A stretch of DNA of 64,000 nt from CBDANO01 sp965197665 (GTDB lineage Bacteria; Chloroflexota; Dehalococcoidia; Lucifugimonadales; UBA3495): positions 1-64,000 of the forward strand of contig CBDANO010000005.1 of NCBI GenBank assembly GCA_965197665.1, given 5' to 3'. Below, piece by piece: positions 9,062 to 18,925 of this stretch. The position numbers and the translations under genes were made by a program. Within the stretch, counting starts at the first letter, position 1, and each line of letters begins with the position of its first letter. The notes below the pieces were generated by a model. The model ran no database searches. It was given only the letters and a program-made list of their open reading frames with translations, and was not told the origin of the DNA.

Positions 9062-10675
9062 ATGTTACGGCCGCCTAAGAACGCTGTTTCCTGGCTAGTG
9101 GTGGCTCTGCTTCTGGCATTACTTGCTTCGGCCTGTGGTGGAGGTGGTGATGAGGAGCCCACGCCGCTGACCATCGGTGATACGCCCGCGCTGAAAGTCC
9201 ACACCAGCCAGTCGGAGATAGAGCGAGGCACCCTAACGCTGGAGGAGGTTCGTGAGAGAGGCCGGGCCCTATTTACGACCTCGTTCAACACTCTGGACGG
9301 GGCAGGCCGGCCGGAGACCACGGACACCAGCTCCAGCAACTCCCGTCCTCGTCAAGAGTTCCCCCGCAACTTTAACCGGATCTCGGGACCGGATGCCAAT
9401 TCCTGTGTCGCGTGCCACAACGTTCCAGGTCCTGGGGGTGGTGGTGACAACTCCAATAATGTCTTCGTACTGGCGGATCGATTTCCTTTTGTGAACTTCG
9501 ACTTGAGCGAGGGCGACGCCTTTGAAGAACACTCGCTAGACATGGTCGGAGATGAGAGAGCCGCCCTTGGTGTCTTTGGTGCCGGCCTGATGGAAATGCT
9601 GGCTCGGGAGATGACGGAGGAGCTCCAGAGCATCCTGCAACAGGCCATTAGAGAAGCCAGCACAACAGGAACGCCCGTTACCAAGGACTTGATGACAAAA
9701 GGAGTCGGCTTCGGAGGCATTACGGCGTGGCCCGACGGGACCTTCGACACCAGTAAAGTAGAAGGAGTGGACTCTGACCTGATAATCAAGCCATTTATGC
9801 AAAAAGGGGTCATAGTCTCCCTCCGCGAATTTGTGGTAAAGGCCCTGAACCAGCACTTTGGCATGCAGGCCGTCGAGCGCTTCGGCGATGATGAGGACCC
9901 GGATGCCGATGGAGTGAGGGAAGAGATTACCCGCGGAGATGTCACTGCGCTGGTAATGTTCCTGGCGTCGTTTCCGCCCCCTGGACGTGTAGTTCCTGCC
10001 CGTCCAGAGGTGCGGGCCGCCGCCAAGCACGGGGAGGAGCTGTTCGGAACAACCGGGTGCACGATGTGCCATATCCCAGAGTTGCGACTGAACAACCCAG
10101 TCTTCAGTGAGCCCAACCCCTTCAACCCGGGTGGCAAGCTACAGGTGAGTGAGGTCGAGCATCCGATAATCATGGACCTGACCAGAAAAGGCCCATCGCC
10201 CCGTCTGAAGCGAGAGGCCGATGGTAGTGTCCTGGTGCCCGCATTCACCGACCTGAAGCGCCACGAGATGGGCGACGAGTTGAACAACGAGCTGCTGAAG
10301 CACGAAGGGGTCCCGACGGACCAGTGGCTTACCAGAAAGCTATGGGGCTTTGCCAACGAGCCGCCTTTCCTGCACCACGGGCGCGCCACCCTCATCTCGG
10401 AGGCCATCATGGCGCATGGGGGTGAGGCCCAGAAAGCCCGGGATTCCTTCGCGGCTCTCAACAGCGACGACCAAGCGGCCATAGTAGAGTTCCTAAAGAC
10501 ACTGCAGTCCCTTCCGGAGGAGAGTATCGTCGCCATGAGGGATGGCGATACGGACGGCGGATTCGGCGTCGGATGGTTCTTCATAGGAGCCGGGAGCGGT
10601 GTGGGTTTGGTGTTGATTAGTGGCGTGGCCTTTGTGTTGGTGCGGAGACGCACCACCGGCAGCAGCGCGCTCTGA
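9062..10675 (+). CDS. Di-heme cytochrome c lipoprotein (DHOR / peroxidase-like)
   Basis: The 537-residue protein starts with a lipoprotein signal (WLVVALLLALLASAC, lipid cysteine at residue 25), so it should be anchored outside the membrane. It has two c-type heme sites, CVACH at 115-119 and CTMCH at 333-337, and a conserved PFLHHGRA segment near the C-terminal heme domain as in di-heme oxidoreductases (DUF1111/DHOR, distantly MauG/CcpA). A C-terminal hydrophobic helix (FFIGAGSGVGLVLISGVAFVLV) followed by arginines suggests a second anchor. Electron partner and substrate are unknown. The next plus-strand gene is a UnbV-type lipoprotein, probably a functional partner. Confidence 0.85.
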   Translation: MLRPPKNAVSWLVVALLLALLASACGGGGDEEPTPLTIGDTPALKVHTSQSEIERGTLTLEEVRERGRALFTTSFNTLDGAGRPETTDTSSSNSRPRQEFPRNFNRISGPDANSCVACHNVPGPGGGGDNSNNVFVLADRFPFVNFDLSEGDAFEEHSLDMVGDERAALGVFGAGLMEMLAREMTEELQSILQQAIREASTTGTPVTKDLMTKGVGFGGITAWPDGTFDTSKVEGVDSDLIIKPFMQKGVIVSLREFVVKALNQHFGMQAVERFGDDEDPDADGVREEITRGDVTALVMFLASFPPPGRVVPARPEVRAAAKHGEELFGTTGCTMCHIPELRLNNPVFSEPNPFNPGGKLQVSEVEHPIIMDLTRKGPSPRLKREADGSVLVPAFTDLKRHEMGDELNNELLKHEGVPTDQWLTRKLWGFANEPPFLHHGRATLISEAIMAHGGEAQKARDSFAALNSDDQAAIVEFLKTLQSLPEESIVAMRDGDTDGGFGVGWFFIGAGSGVGLVLISGVAFVLVRRRTTGSSAL

Positions 10676-10848
10676 GCCTTTCTCCGGTGATTTCCGCTTC
10701 TGAGACACCGAGTTCCGTTGCCATAGCCCTTGCTGCAGGGACGCCATAGGTGGTCTTAGTGCTTATGACGCGCCCAGGTCAATTCGACCGCGGGAAAAAC
10801 TTCGACGGCTACTTCTTCCGTGCGCTATATCGGGATTCAGATGACACA

Positions 10849-12915
10849 ATGATAATCATAGCCCTGGCCTTCCTGGTTCTTGGCATCGTGGCCTGCTCCT
10901 CGACGTCGCCCACAGATACCGAGGAGCCTTCACCTTCGGCTGTTACCCGTTTTACTCAGCTCAAGCTTTCCCCAACCAAAGGGCCTACATCCATCTGGAA
11001 CTCCCGGCCGGGAGTCGCGATTTTTGACTATGATCGGGATGGGGATCTGGACTTTTATGTCACCGCCGACCAAGGTAACCCAAACGTCCTGTATCAAAAC
11101 GACGGCCAAGGCACTTTTCAGGACGTAGCCGCGGAAGCGGGAGTCGAAGCTACCGAAAAAAACAGCACCGGCGTGGTGGCCTGTGACTTCAACAACGATG
11201 GGTACCAAGACTTGTATGTAGGGTCGCAAGGCACCGTCGGCGACGGCCTGGACTTCCGTTCTCCCCCCCGAGGGCAGGGCAACAGGGACGTATTGTACCT
11301 GAACAACAGAGATGGCACCTTTACCGACATCACCGAGGCGGCCTTTGGCGACTCGGCAAACCTGCGCTCGGCGATGTCCATAGGCTGTGCCGATGTGGAC
11401 GGCGACCGATGGCTGGACCTGTACGTGGCCAATCTGTTAGACAATGACCTTCGAGACGGGAGTCGGCCGTGGCATGCAGGCAATTACAACGTGCTATACC
11501 GCAACGAAGCAGATCTTACTTTCACTGATGTGTCCGAGGCTGCGGGAGTAAGGGGGACTCAAATTCTGATGCGATACCCGGATGGGTCACCGGTACTTTT
11601 CGAGGACCCTCAGACGGGTGAGTGGTTCGAAGGCTACGATCCAACCGTTACCGACGCCGGGGGGAATCGGGTGGGGGACCCCACCGGACAGACCCACGCC
11701 GTCCTCTTCTTCGATAACGACGACGATGGCGACCCTGATCTATGGGTGGGTAACGACGGAGACCGGCTGCATGTCTTTCGCAACGACTCTACGCCGGGGA
11801 ATATTCGGTTTACCTCCCTGGGCGGGGAAATGGGCATCGACAAGGTGGGCGCCTGGATGGGCTTTGCAGTTGGGGACTACGATGGCGACGCTGACCTCGA
11901 TATTTTCGTCACCAACTTGGGCTTCCATCACCTCTTGGAGCGACGTCCCACGACGCCTGCAGGTAACTGCTCCTACCACGACCAATTCCCATGGGGTAAC
12001 TGTCTCGTCACCTTGCTGCGAAACGACGGCATCCGAGAGGTCGCGGGAGTAGGCTCCGTAGGCCGGTTCATCGATGTCGCTCCTGAGACCCAGGTGGACC
12101 CCAGCCCCCTGATGCCGCCGAAATCTCTGGACCCCTCCGCAATTCACCCGGATCAGACCGTGCCCACCGGCCTGGCGGCATACGAGTTTGGCTTCGGAAC
12201 CACCTTTTTTGACTACGACAACGACAGCGACCAGGACCTGTATTGGCTGGGCTCGACGATTGAGAGGGGAGAGGGTCCTGGCGGCCAAGTGTTTGCTGCT
12301 GCTGGGCGCATGCTCGAAGGAGACGGGATCGGTGGTTTCCAGGATATTACCGTGCGAGCGCGCCTGCTGGACATTGACCGGGTGGACTACTCGTTTCTGG
12401 ACAAGCAGGACTCTCGGGTTTACCTAGAGGCCCATCGCGTCAATCCCCGGTTTCACGAAAACGGCAAAGGACTGGCCCACGGAGATTTGAATGGCGATGG
12501 CTACGTTGATCTAATTGGCACCAACAGCAGAGGGTTTGCTGGTCAACCGCCGGAGTTGATTCAAATGCCGGGACCCCTCTTTGTCTGGATGAATGGCGGA
12601 GGCGAAAATCACTGGGTTACCCTTCGACTAAGGGGACGTATGGCCATCGACGGAACAGGGAGCAACGCCGACGGAATTGGGGCGCGGGTTTACGTGACCA
12701 CTCTGCAAAAGGGTGATGACAAACCTCTGGTACAGGTACAAGAAGTGCTCGGGGGCTCCAGTTACATTTCAATGCACAGCATCGACTTGGAGTTTGGTTT
12801 GAGCCAAGCCGATCGGGTGGAGACAATCCAGATCCTCTGGCCCAGCGGCCGCCGACAAACCCTAACTGATGTCGAGGTGGACCAGGTGCTCTTGATAGAG
12901 GAACCTGAGGCATGA
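10849..12915 (+). CDS. FG-GAP/VCBS repeat lipoprotein with ASPIC/UnbV domain (CRTAC1 type)
   Basis: I place the start at ATG 10849 because it gives a clean lipoprotein signal (MIIIALAFLVLGIVAC, cysteine at 16); an upstream ATG at 10750 adds 33 unlikely residues. The body has repeated calcium-loop motifs of the beta-propeller type: FDYDRDGDLDFYV, CDFNNDGYQDLYV, ADVDGDRWLDLYV, FDNDDDGDPDLWV, GDYDGDADLDIFV, GDLNGDGYVDL. The C-terminal 75 residues (GIGARVYV...ETIQILWPSGRRQTLTDVEVDQVLLI) are an ASPIC/UnbV domain. Such proteins are extracellular and their role is poorly known. It lies 173 bp after the di-heme lipoprotein, likely in one transcript. Confidence 0.88.
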   Translation: MIIIALAFLVLGIVACSSTSPTDTEEPSPSAVTRFTQLKLSPTKGPTSIWNSRPGVAIFDYDRDGDLDFYVTADQGNPNVLYQNDGQGTFQDVAAEAGVEATEKNSTGVVACDFNNDGYQDLYVGSQGTVGDGLDFRSPPRGQGNRDVLYLNNRDGTFTDITEAAFGDSANLRSAMSIGCADVDGDRWLDLYVANLLDNDLRDGSRPWHAGNYNVLYRNEADLTFTDVSEAAGVRGTQILMRYPDGSPVLFEDPQTGEWFEGYDPTVTDAGGNRVGDPTGQTHAVLFFDNDDDGDPDLWVGNDGDRLHVFRNDSTPGNIRFTSLGGEMGIDKVGAWMGFAVGDYDGDADLDIFVTNLGFHHLLERRPTTPAGNCSYHDQFPWGNCLVTLLRNDGIREVAGVGSVGRFIDVAPETQVDPSPLMPPKSLDPSAIHPDQTVPTGLAAYEFGFGTTFFDYDNDSDQDLYWLGSTIERGEGPGGQVFAAAGRMLEGDGIGGFQDITVRARLLDIDRVDYSFLDKQDSRVYLEAHRVNPRFHENGKGLAHGDLNGDGYVDLIGTNSRGFAGQPPELIQMPGPLFVWMNGGGENHWVTLRLRGRMAIDGTGSNADGIGARVYVTTLQKGDDKPLVQVQEVLGGSSYISMHSIDLEFGLSQADRVETIQILWPSGRRQTLTDVEVDQVLLIEEPEA

Positions 12916-13208
12916 CGTTTGCAGAACTGAATAGTTGCTGCTCCGAAAATAAACCACCGTCTTTCAACAAGTCCGGCTTCATCGAGACTCTCGATGTAAT
13001 CGGAGCTCGTGACGAACGGGTTCTCGGTGGTCCAGCCCTTCGTCTTTCCCCTGAAGGATCAGGACAGGCTGGTTGAACCACGAGGCATGGGTCCAACCCA
13101 ATTTCATGGGTCGGTGGCGACTCACCGGGACACGAAAACGCAGTACGACAGATGGTCAGAACATTTTTGACGGATTACTAGCGCGCGGCCCAATCCGCTT
13201 AATTCAGA

Positions 13209-13247
13209 ACTGGGCGCCGCACCCTATTGGGGGTACAGGCGCCCAGT
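13209..13247. terminator. Hairpin between convergent genes
   Basis: ACTGGGCGCC (13209-13218) pairs with GGCGCCCAGT (13238-13247), with a smaller ACCC/GGGT pairing inside the loop. It lies between the ends of the UnbV lipoprotein (plus, 12915) and the binding lipoprotein (minus, 13286), a 370-bp gap with no gene. A long T-run is lacking, so efficiency is uncertain. Confidence 0.45.
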
Positions 13248-13285
13248 CCCACTGAAGCCTAACTTCGAACTGCCCTTAAGAGGCG

Positions 13286-15202
13286 CTATTCCTCAAACCA
13301 AAGCTTGGTATACAGGTCTGACCATTCCCTGGCAGGCTTCCAGCCCTTGATTTTCTTATGCACTGCTAGCGGTTTGGCCGCGTGGACCGTCCAGAAATCT
13401 GAAGTCTCCGCTGTTGCTACAGCCTCAGCCTTCTGAGCGAAACCGATATAGTCACTATAATTTCTCGCTGCCGACATTTTGTCGAGCCACGCCTCGGTCT
13501 CTGGGTTGTAGTAGTGGGAAGCGTTCCAGCCGTTAGGGGTCCACTTCTCTATCGAGTATTCCATCTTTATGCGAAAGGGAGAATCCAATCCGTGGCAAAG
13601 TATGTTCAGGTGTGTATCGGCGTTGGCTTCGTTTGTGCCCCCGGTAAACCATCTACCAAGCATTGAGTTGAATTCAAGGACCTCGAGGTTCAACTCGACA
13701 CCGATCTCACTCCACGTGGACTGCACATACTCTGAGATAGCGAGAGTATCGGTCCCACAACCGGTAGCGGGGACCAACATATTTAGGACCAAGCCCTCGC
13801 CGCCTGGATAGCCCGCCTCCGCCAGAAGTCTCGCGGCCTCTTCGGGGTCGTAAGGGACCACCACATTCGCACTCTCATCGTAGGTACTAGCCGAGGGTGA
13901 GGAGAACGTGCCAGCGGGGAACGCGGTTCCCCCTAAGACGACGTTTGCCAGACCCTCACGATCTATGGCCATATTGAGGGCTACCCGAAGCTTCTCGTCG
14001 TTAAGAGGGTTGTCCTCTATAAAGTAACTGGGGCGCATATTTAATACTTCGGCTCTGCCCCTAACGTGCAAAGTAATATCCGGGTCGTCTCGGAGTTGAT
14101 CGACCCATTCTGCACGAACCCCATGGGCCATGTCGACCTCTCCACTGAGGATGGCCGCCATCCTTGCACCAGCGTCCGGGATGGGTAGCATGATGATCTC
14201 ATCGAGAAATGGTCGGCCCTGCCAGTAGTCATCATTGGCCTCCACCACGAGCCGCACGTTGGGTTCCCACTCCACGAACTTAAAAGGTCCTGTGCCCACC
14301 GGGTTGCTGCCCAGTGCTTCGTTACCAAACTCTTTGATGGCCGTCGGACTGGGAAAGTCGTACTGGCCCATCATGCTCATCCAGTCCAGAAAATCCCAGC
14401 TTCTTTGCTTAAGCGTTACAGCTAGCGTATATTCACCCAGCGTTTCCATGGCGGCGCCATCATCGGCAACTAAAACCCCGATGTCAGCTCTTGCCGCACC
14501 CGCCGCAGGAAAGTAGTATTCGAATGTTGGGTCCCACATCCGCCGGAAGCCGAACAAGGCCGCCTCGGCATTGAACGGGGTCCCATCGTGAAACTTCACT
14601 CCCTCCTCAAACTCAAACACCAGGGTGCTGTCCCCTTCCCACCTAATCGATTTGGCGATGCCGTACATACGAGGCACCGATGGTTCATCGTATCCGACCG
14701 TGGTGGTGTATGCCCGGTCTCGTGTTACAGCTCCGTCATACAACATTAGCGTCCACCGTATGCCTTCGGCGACGGCTAGGTGCGGGTCCAAACTATCGAT
14801 AGTCCCAGCTTTCGCGACCTTCAGCGTTCCACCATATATGCCGTCTTCGAACTTAGCCAGCGCTGTGGCGTTGACCCTTGCGAATGGAATTTCGTCGACC
14901 ACAGCCAGCGGCACGGCTGTCACCAGCACTTCCTTCTCGACCACCACATCTTTTACTACTTCTTTGACGACTTCCTTCTCGACCACCACCTCTTTTTCTA
15001 CTTCTTTGACGACTTCCTTCTCGACCACCACCTCTTTTTCTACTTCTTTGACGACTTCCTTCTCCACGATCACCGGCTTTTCAACTTCAACTTCTTTGAT
15101 GACCTCCTTCTCGACCACCACCTCTTTTCCCCCACAGGCGGCCACGACGAAAGCGAACAGGAGAAGTCCAATCAATACAAAGGTACGGCTGGCGGTTAAC
15201 AT
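13286..15202 (-). CDS. ABC transporter substrate-binding lipoprotein (SBP_bac_5) with KEV coiled-coil linker
   Basis: The start at 15202 is preceded by GAGGAGG at good spacing and gives a lipoprotein signal (TFVLIGLLLFAFVVAAC). An upstream ATG at 15310 would add 36 residues without a signal. After the lipid cysteine comes about 75 residues of repeated EVVVEKEVVKEVEK, a predicted coiled-coil spacer, then a family 5 peptide-binding domain (GGTLKVA, DGAVTRDR, FEFEEGVKFHDGTPFNAEAA, NPVGTGPFKFVEWEPN, LRVALNMAIDREGL). About 638 residues. It should deliver peptides or similar solutes to the permeases at 7571 and 6496. The plus-strand lipoprotein pair between them is an unusual interruption. Confidence 0.9.
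   Translation of the reverse strand: MLTASRTFVLIGLLLFAFVVAACGGKEVVVEKEVIKEVEVEKPVIVEKEVVKEVEKEVVVEKEVVKEVEKEVVVEKEVVKEVVKDVVVEKEVLVTAVPLAVVDEIPFARVNATALAKFEDGIYGGTLKVAKAGTIDSLDPHLAVAEGIRWTLMLYDGAVTRDRAYTTTVGYDEPSVPRMYGIAKSIRWEGDSTLVFEFEEGVKFHDGTPFNAEAALFGFRRMWDPTFEYYFPAAGAARADIGVLVADDGAAMETLGEYTLAVTLKQRSWDFLDWMSMMGQYDFPSPTAIKEFGNEALGSNPVGTGPFKFVEWEPNVRLVVEANDDYWQGRPFLDEIIMLPIPDAGARMAAILSGEVDMAHGVRAEWVDQLRDDPDITLHVRGRAEVLNMRPSYFIEDNPLNDEKLRVALNMAIDREGLANVVLGGTAFPAGTFSSPSASTYDESANVVVPYDPEEAARLLAEAGYPGGEGLVLNMLVPATGCGTDTLAISEYVQSTWSEIGVELNLEVLEFNSMLGRWFTGGTNEANADTHLNILCHGLDSPFRIKMEYSIEKWTPNGWNASHYYNPETEAWLDKMSAARNYSDYIGFAQKAEAVATAETSDFWTVHAAKPLAVHKKIKGWKPAREWSDLYTKLWFEE
14929..15065 (-). repeat. 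42-bp tandem repeat inside the binding-lipoprotein gene
   Basis: Units begin at 14929, 14971, 15013 and 15055 (each starting CTTCCTTCTC on the plus strand) with a strict 42-bp period. They encode 14-residue units of alternating EVV/EKE residues. Copy number could vary by slippage and would change the spacer between membrane and binding domain. Confidence 0.85.
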
Positions 15203-15574
15203 TGAGGTTCCTCCTCTAATCTGGGTACTTACGCTCTTCGCCCGATTGCGTGGCACTACACGTCGACCGGGGTATCTGGTTTCATAGCTCGACCAGACAG
15301 TCCTCTTCACATGTCATGAGGAAACTGATTGCTTTGGGAACGTATATCACATACACATTCCCCGTGTCAACGAATACCGTGCCGCCGCCGCGATTCTTGA
15401 AACTGGTGACCGATTCAGGATGTTCTTAGGGTGAAATTGGCTTGACTGGATAAAAAATATGGGGATGGGCACCATGAATTCTTCAAGGAGTTAGGGCTGG
15501 TGACATTGTATACCACCGAATCATAAAATTCCGACAGTGAGCAGAGTCTCGCTATTTAGATGGAGGCGCAAAGC

Positions 15575-17302
15575 ATGGCTGATTACCAAATTATTATCAG
15601 AGGAGGCACGATTGTTGACGGAACACGTACTCCCCGATACAAAGGCGATCTTGCTATTAAAGACGGCAAAATTGCGAAGATCGGAGGGCTAAAAAGCGCG
15701 AGCGCCGACAAGATCCTGGATGCTAAAGGCCTGATTGTAGCCCCGGGATTCATCGACCTCCACACCCACTACGACGCTCAGATCCAGTGGGACCCCTATT
15801 GTACCCTGTCGGGTTGGCACGGTGTAACCTCCGTGGCTATCGGCAACTGTGGTTTCGGATTCGCACCATCCCGTGTGGAGGACCGGGACCGGGCGATGTT
15901 GTGTTTGACACGAAACGAGGCCATCCCCTATGAGGCGATGAAACAAGGGATGCTCTGGGACTGGGTAACCCTCCCCGAGTTTATGGACAGCCTGGACCGC
16001 ATTCCCAAGGGGTTGAACTGTCTTACCTACGTGCCCTTGACCCCCGTATACACTTGGGTGATGGGATGGGACGAGGCTAAGAAGCGCCGTCCCAACGAAG
16101 CGGAGCTGAAGGCGATGGTCCAGCTGGTACATGAGGGAATGGACGCCGGTGCCTGCGGCTGGTCGGCTCAAGTGGCAGGCCCCACCTCGGTGCAGCGGGA
16201 CTATGATGGTACGCCCATGGTCACCGACTTGATGACAGAAGAGGAGATTCTGACCTTCGCCAAAGTCTTAGCCGAGCGTGACGAGGGCTTCATAGAGTTG
16301 GCGTTAGGGGAGGCGGGCGCAGAGGGGCAGACCACAGAAGAGAGCGTCTTGGATCTTTACGAGAAAGTGGCACAGACGGCGGGCAGACCGGTCATATTCC
16401 AGGCGGTGCTACCAAATTCCGATCTTCCCGAGCAGCACCGGCAGCCGATTCGTTGGTTGGAGAGCTGCGCCGAGAGGGGGATTCCGGTATACGCCCAAGG
16501 CGTTACAGCACGCGGGGGATTCGAACTCACCTTTGCGGACTGGAACCTGTTCGACGAGAGCCCCGCTTGGCGCGAGGTGACCCTGGGGACACGTGAGGAG
16601 CGTAAGGCTAAGATGCAGGACCCGGAGCTGCGGAGGGCGATACGCGAGGAGTGGGATGCTGGCCAGCGGCCCACTCGCGCCGTTGCGGAAGGTCTGGGAA
16701 GTTTCATAGTTGGGGAAACGGCCAAGCCGGAGTACGAGCACTATACGGGCATGACGGTCCAGCAGATCTCCGAAAAGGAAGACAGGCACATCATTGACAC
16801 TCTGCTCGACCTGGTGGTTGGGGACGATCTGGGGACTGAATTCATAGCCGAGGTCCAAGGCCGTGACTTTGCCCCATCCACAGCGGAACTAATGGATTCT
16901 CCCTACATTATTGCTGGTACATCCGACGGCGGAGCCCACGTTAAGTTCTCGACAATCGGAATGTATCCCACGGACTTGCTGACCTGGCTGGTGCGAGACG
17001 AGAAGGTGGTGAGGTTGGAAGATGCTCACTACAAGCTGAGCTACCTGCCGGCACACATAGGCGGGTTCAAAGACCGCGGCTTCATCCGAGAGGGCGTACC
17101 AGCGGATATAGTGGTATATGACCTGGAAAACCTGGAACTCCTACCCGCTGAGATTGCAGAAGACCTTCCGGGTGGTGAGTGGCGGAGGATCCAGAAGGCA
17201 AAGGGCTACCGCTGGACTATTGTGAATGGAGAAGTAACCTTTGAGGACGGCGAGCCAACCAGGGCAACGCCTGGGCGGCTGCTGCGCCATGGAGCCGGTT
17301 AG
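15575..17302 (+). CDS. Amidohydrolase, N-acyl-D-amino-acid deacylase type
   Basis: I choose ATG 15575 (MADYQIIIRGG) because GGAGG lies about ten bases upstream; ATG 15560 overlaps that site. About 575 residues. The fold is that of the metal-dependent amidohydrolases: an N-terminal beta-sandwich (IIRGGTIVDGTRTPRYKGDLAIKDGKIAKIG), metal ligands in GFIDLHTHYDAQ, and a C-terminal TSDGGAH with FIREGVPADIVVYD. The pattern matches D-aminoacylase / N-acyl-D-amino-acid deacylases, which remove acyl groups from D-amino acids in the cytoplasm, but many members have other amide or lactone substrates. It begins a cluster of catabolic genes on the plus strand. Confidence 0.85.
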   Translation: MADYQIIIRGGTIVDGTRTPRYKGDLAIKDGKIAKIGGLKSASADKILDAKGLIVAPGFIDLHTHYDAQIQWDPYCTLSGWHGVTSVAIGNCGFGFAPSRVEDRDRAMLCLTRNEAIPYEAMKQGMLWDWVTLPEFMDSLDRIPKGLNCLTYVPLTPVYTWVMGWDEAKKRRPNEAELKAMVQLVHEGMDAGACGWSAQVAGPTSVQRDYDGTPMVTDLMTEEEILTFAKVLAERDEGFIELALGEAGAEGQTTEESVLDLYEKVAQTAGRPVIFQAVLPNSDLPEQHRQPIRWLESCAERGIPVYAQGVTARGGFELTFADWNLFDESPAWREVTLGTREERKAKMQDPELRRAIREEWDAGQRPTRAVAEGLGSFIVGETAKPEYEHYTGMTVQQISEKEDRHIIDTLLDLVVGDDLGTEFIAEVQGRDFAPSTAELMDSPYIIAGTSDGGAHVKFSTIGMYPTDLLTWLVRDEKVVRLEDAHYKLSYLPAHIGGFKDRGFIREGVPADIVVYDLENLELLPAEIAEDLPGGEWRRIQKAKGYRWTIVNGEVTFEDGEPTRATPGRLLRHGAG

Positions 17303-17487
17303 GCCCATTCGGCCTTCAGTGAGGGCATGATAATAGGGGTCCCGTAGTATTACGGGATGTGTAGAGCACAATCACTCGTGGCGACATCGCGAGGGTTGTC
17401 CAAGTCATCTATCCGATGACCTTGAGAATCGGGCATGCGGGAAGACTAAAAGAGCTACCACCGAAAGTGAAAGGTGCGAGGTAAGAC

Positions 17488-18612
17488 ATGTCTGGCTACA
17501 GAATCATATCATCGGACAATCACGTGATAGAGCCGCCAGACCTATGGACGAGTAGAATCGATCCCAAGTTTAAAGGTCGAGAACCACGGGTCATTCGCAC
17601 AGAGGATGGCTCCGAGCGCTGGTTCACCGATGGCATCAAGGGCTCAGGGCCGTTCGCCGGTGCGCAGCCGGGTGTGAGGTTTGAGCAGCCGGAAACACTG
17701 AATACTCAGGGTACATATGAAGATGTCCGGCCCGGGGGTTATATACCCGAGGAGCATATTAAAGACCTGGATATCGATGGGATAGACGTGAGTATAGTTT
17801 ATCCTACTGTCGGTCTGCAGCTGTACTGCACCGTGCCGGATAGCGAACTCCTGTCCGGCACCTTCAGAGCGTACAACGACTGGCTTGCCGAATTCTGCGC
17901 GCCCTTCCCTAACCGGCTTAAAGGGATAGCCATGGTTAACGTGGATGACGTGCAGGATGGTTTAAGCGAGTTGGAGCGCGGTGCCAAGATGGGGCTGTCT
18001 GGAGCCATGATCACTATCTACCCCCCTGAGGATAAGCCCTACGACTCCCCGATCTACGAACTTTTCTGGGCCGCTGCCCAGGACCTGGACATGCCCCTTA
18101 GTCTTCACTTTACCACTAATCGCCCGGGCCCCGGCCAGCAATACTCCAATATGGATACTACGAAAGTTTCCTTCGTATGTAACACCGACCACTGGGTGAG
18201 GATTTCCCTGGCAGACATGATCTACAGCGGAGTATTCGAGCGATATCCGAAGCTAATGGTGGGGTCTGTCGAGCAAGAGCTGTCCTGGGTCCCTCACTTC
18301 CTTGACCGGCTGGACTACAATTACACTCAAAGAGCCGTAGGAGACACCTCCTATCGGTTCAAGGGAGACGCGCTACCCAGCGACTACTTCCACAACAACG
18401 TGTTCCTTGGATTTCAGGAAGATGCTCTGGGCATAAGGGACCGTCACATCATAGGTGTAGACCAATTGCTATGGGGCTCGGATTATCCCCATGACGAGTC
18501 TACCTTCCCGAGAAGCAGGGAGATCATTGAAGAGATTCTGGTGGGCTGCACTGAGGAGGAGAAAGCCAAGATCGTAGGCGGCAACGCCGCCAGGATATAC
18601 CATCTCAACTAG
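17488..18612 (+). CDS. Amidohydrolase family 2 (ACMSD-like), paralog 1
   Basis: The 374-residue protein matches amidohydrolase-2 proteins: an N-terminal metal site region (SSDNHVIEPPDLW), a middle LSLHFTTNRPGPG and a C-terminal LWGSDYPHDESTFPRSR, ending ARIYHLN. Members are zinc- or manganese-dependent decarboxylases and hydrolases acting on aromatic or dicarboxylic compounds. It is clearly paralogous to the gene at 20520; both keep the same motifs and end, and 60-70 bp after each stop is also alike (CGCCGATTAAGGT...), so a segment was duplicated. Substrate unknown. A purine-rich RBS (GCGAGGTAAG) precedes ATG 17488. Confidence 0.87.
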   Translation: MSGYRIISSDNHVIEPPDLWTSRIDPKFKGREPRVIRTEDGSERWFTDGIKGSGPFAGAQPGVRFEQPETLNTQGTYEDVRPGGYIPEEHIKDLDIDGIDVSIVYPTVGLQLYCTVPDSELLSGTFRAYNDWLAEFCAPFPNRLKGIAMVNVDDVQDGLSELERGAKMGLSGAMITIYPPEDKPYDSPIYELFWAAAQDLDMPLSLHFTTNRPGPGQQYSNMDTTKVSFVCNTDHWVRISLADMIYSGVFERYPKLMVGSVEQELSWVPHFLDRLDYNYTQRAVGDTSYRFKGDALPSDYFHNNVFLGFQEDALGIRDRHIIGVDQLLWGSDYPHDESTFPRSREIIEEILVGCTEEEKAKIVGGNAARIYHLN

Positions 18613-18730
18613 GTTTAGGTACCTCTCCCTTCACGCCGATTAAGGTAGGTACTCCTGTATGGGGGTATCCAGCGTTGCTTGGGGCAGCACCAAGGTGCTA
18701 TTCGATAATTAGGCCGGCCCGCCCCGCCGT

Positions 18731-18890
18731 TTGGTTAGCGAGCGGCCGGAGCAGATTGCCACCGACTTGCGGCAGTACCAGGACTGGGCGTGAAAAGCTT
18801 TGTCCTTGACTTCCCCGCTGACACCGTGGAAGGTTACAGGACTCGATGGAGCGGTTTTCCCGCCAGGTGATGCCGCTGGTGCCCGAGTAG
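18731..18890 (+). pseudogene. Remnant of a luciferase-like (LLM) F420-dependent oxidoreductase, C-terminus
   Basis: Three short frames in order encode ERPEQIATDLRQYQD, then VKSFVLDFPADTVEGY, then MERFSRQVMPLVPE followed by TAG. Together they match the C-terminus of LLM-class flavin-dependent oxidoreductases, broken by at least two frameshifts and with no N-terminal part. It fills the gap between the first amidohydrolase and the lyase-family gene. Confidence 0.6.
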
Positions 18891-18925
18891 GCGATTCCCA
18901 GACTTTGTAGGATGAGGTTGAAACA

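Noticed and set aside
9352..10656. 434-residue open frame antisense to the di-heme lipoprotein
   Set aside because: It mirrors a clear family gene with heme motifs, has no recognisable domain and reflects codon bias on the other strand.
14929..15065. Possible CRISPR array
   Set aside because: The 42-bp units are contiguous with no unique spacers and lie in a coding frame. No CRISPR or cas gene was seen in the window.
14625..15287. Plus-strand frame rich in Ser/Thr/Phe
   Set aside because: It is the antisense of the KEV repeat region in the binding lipoprotein.
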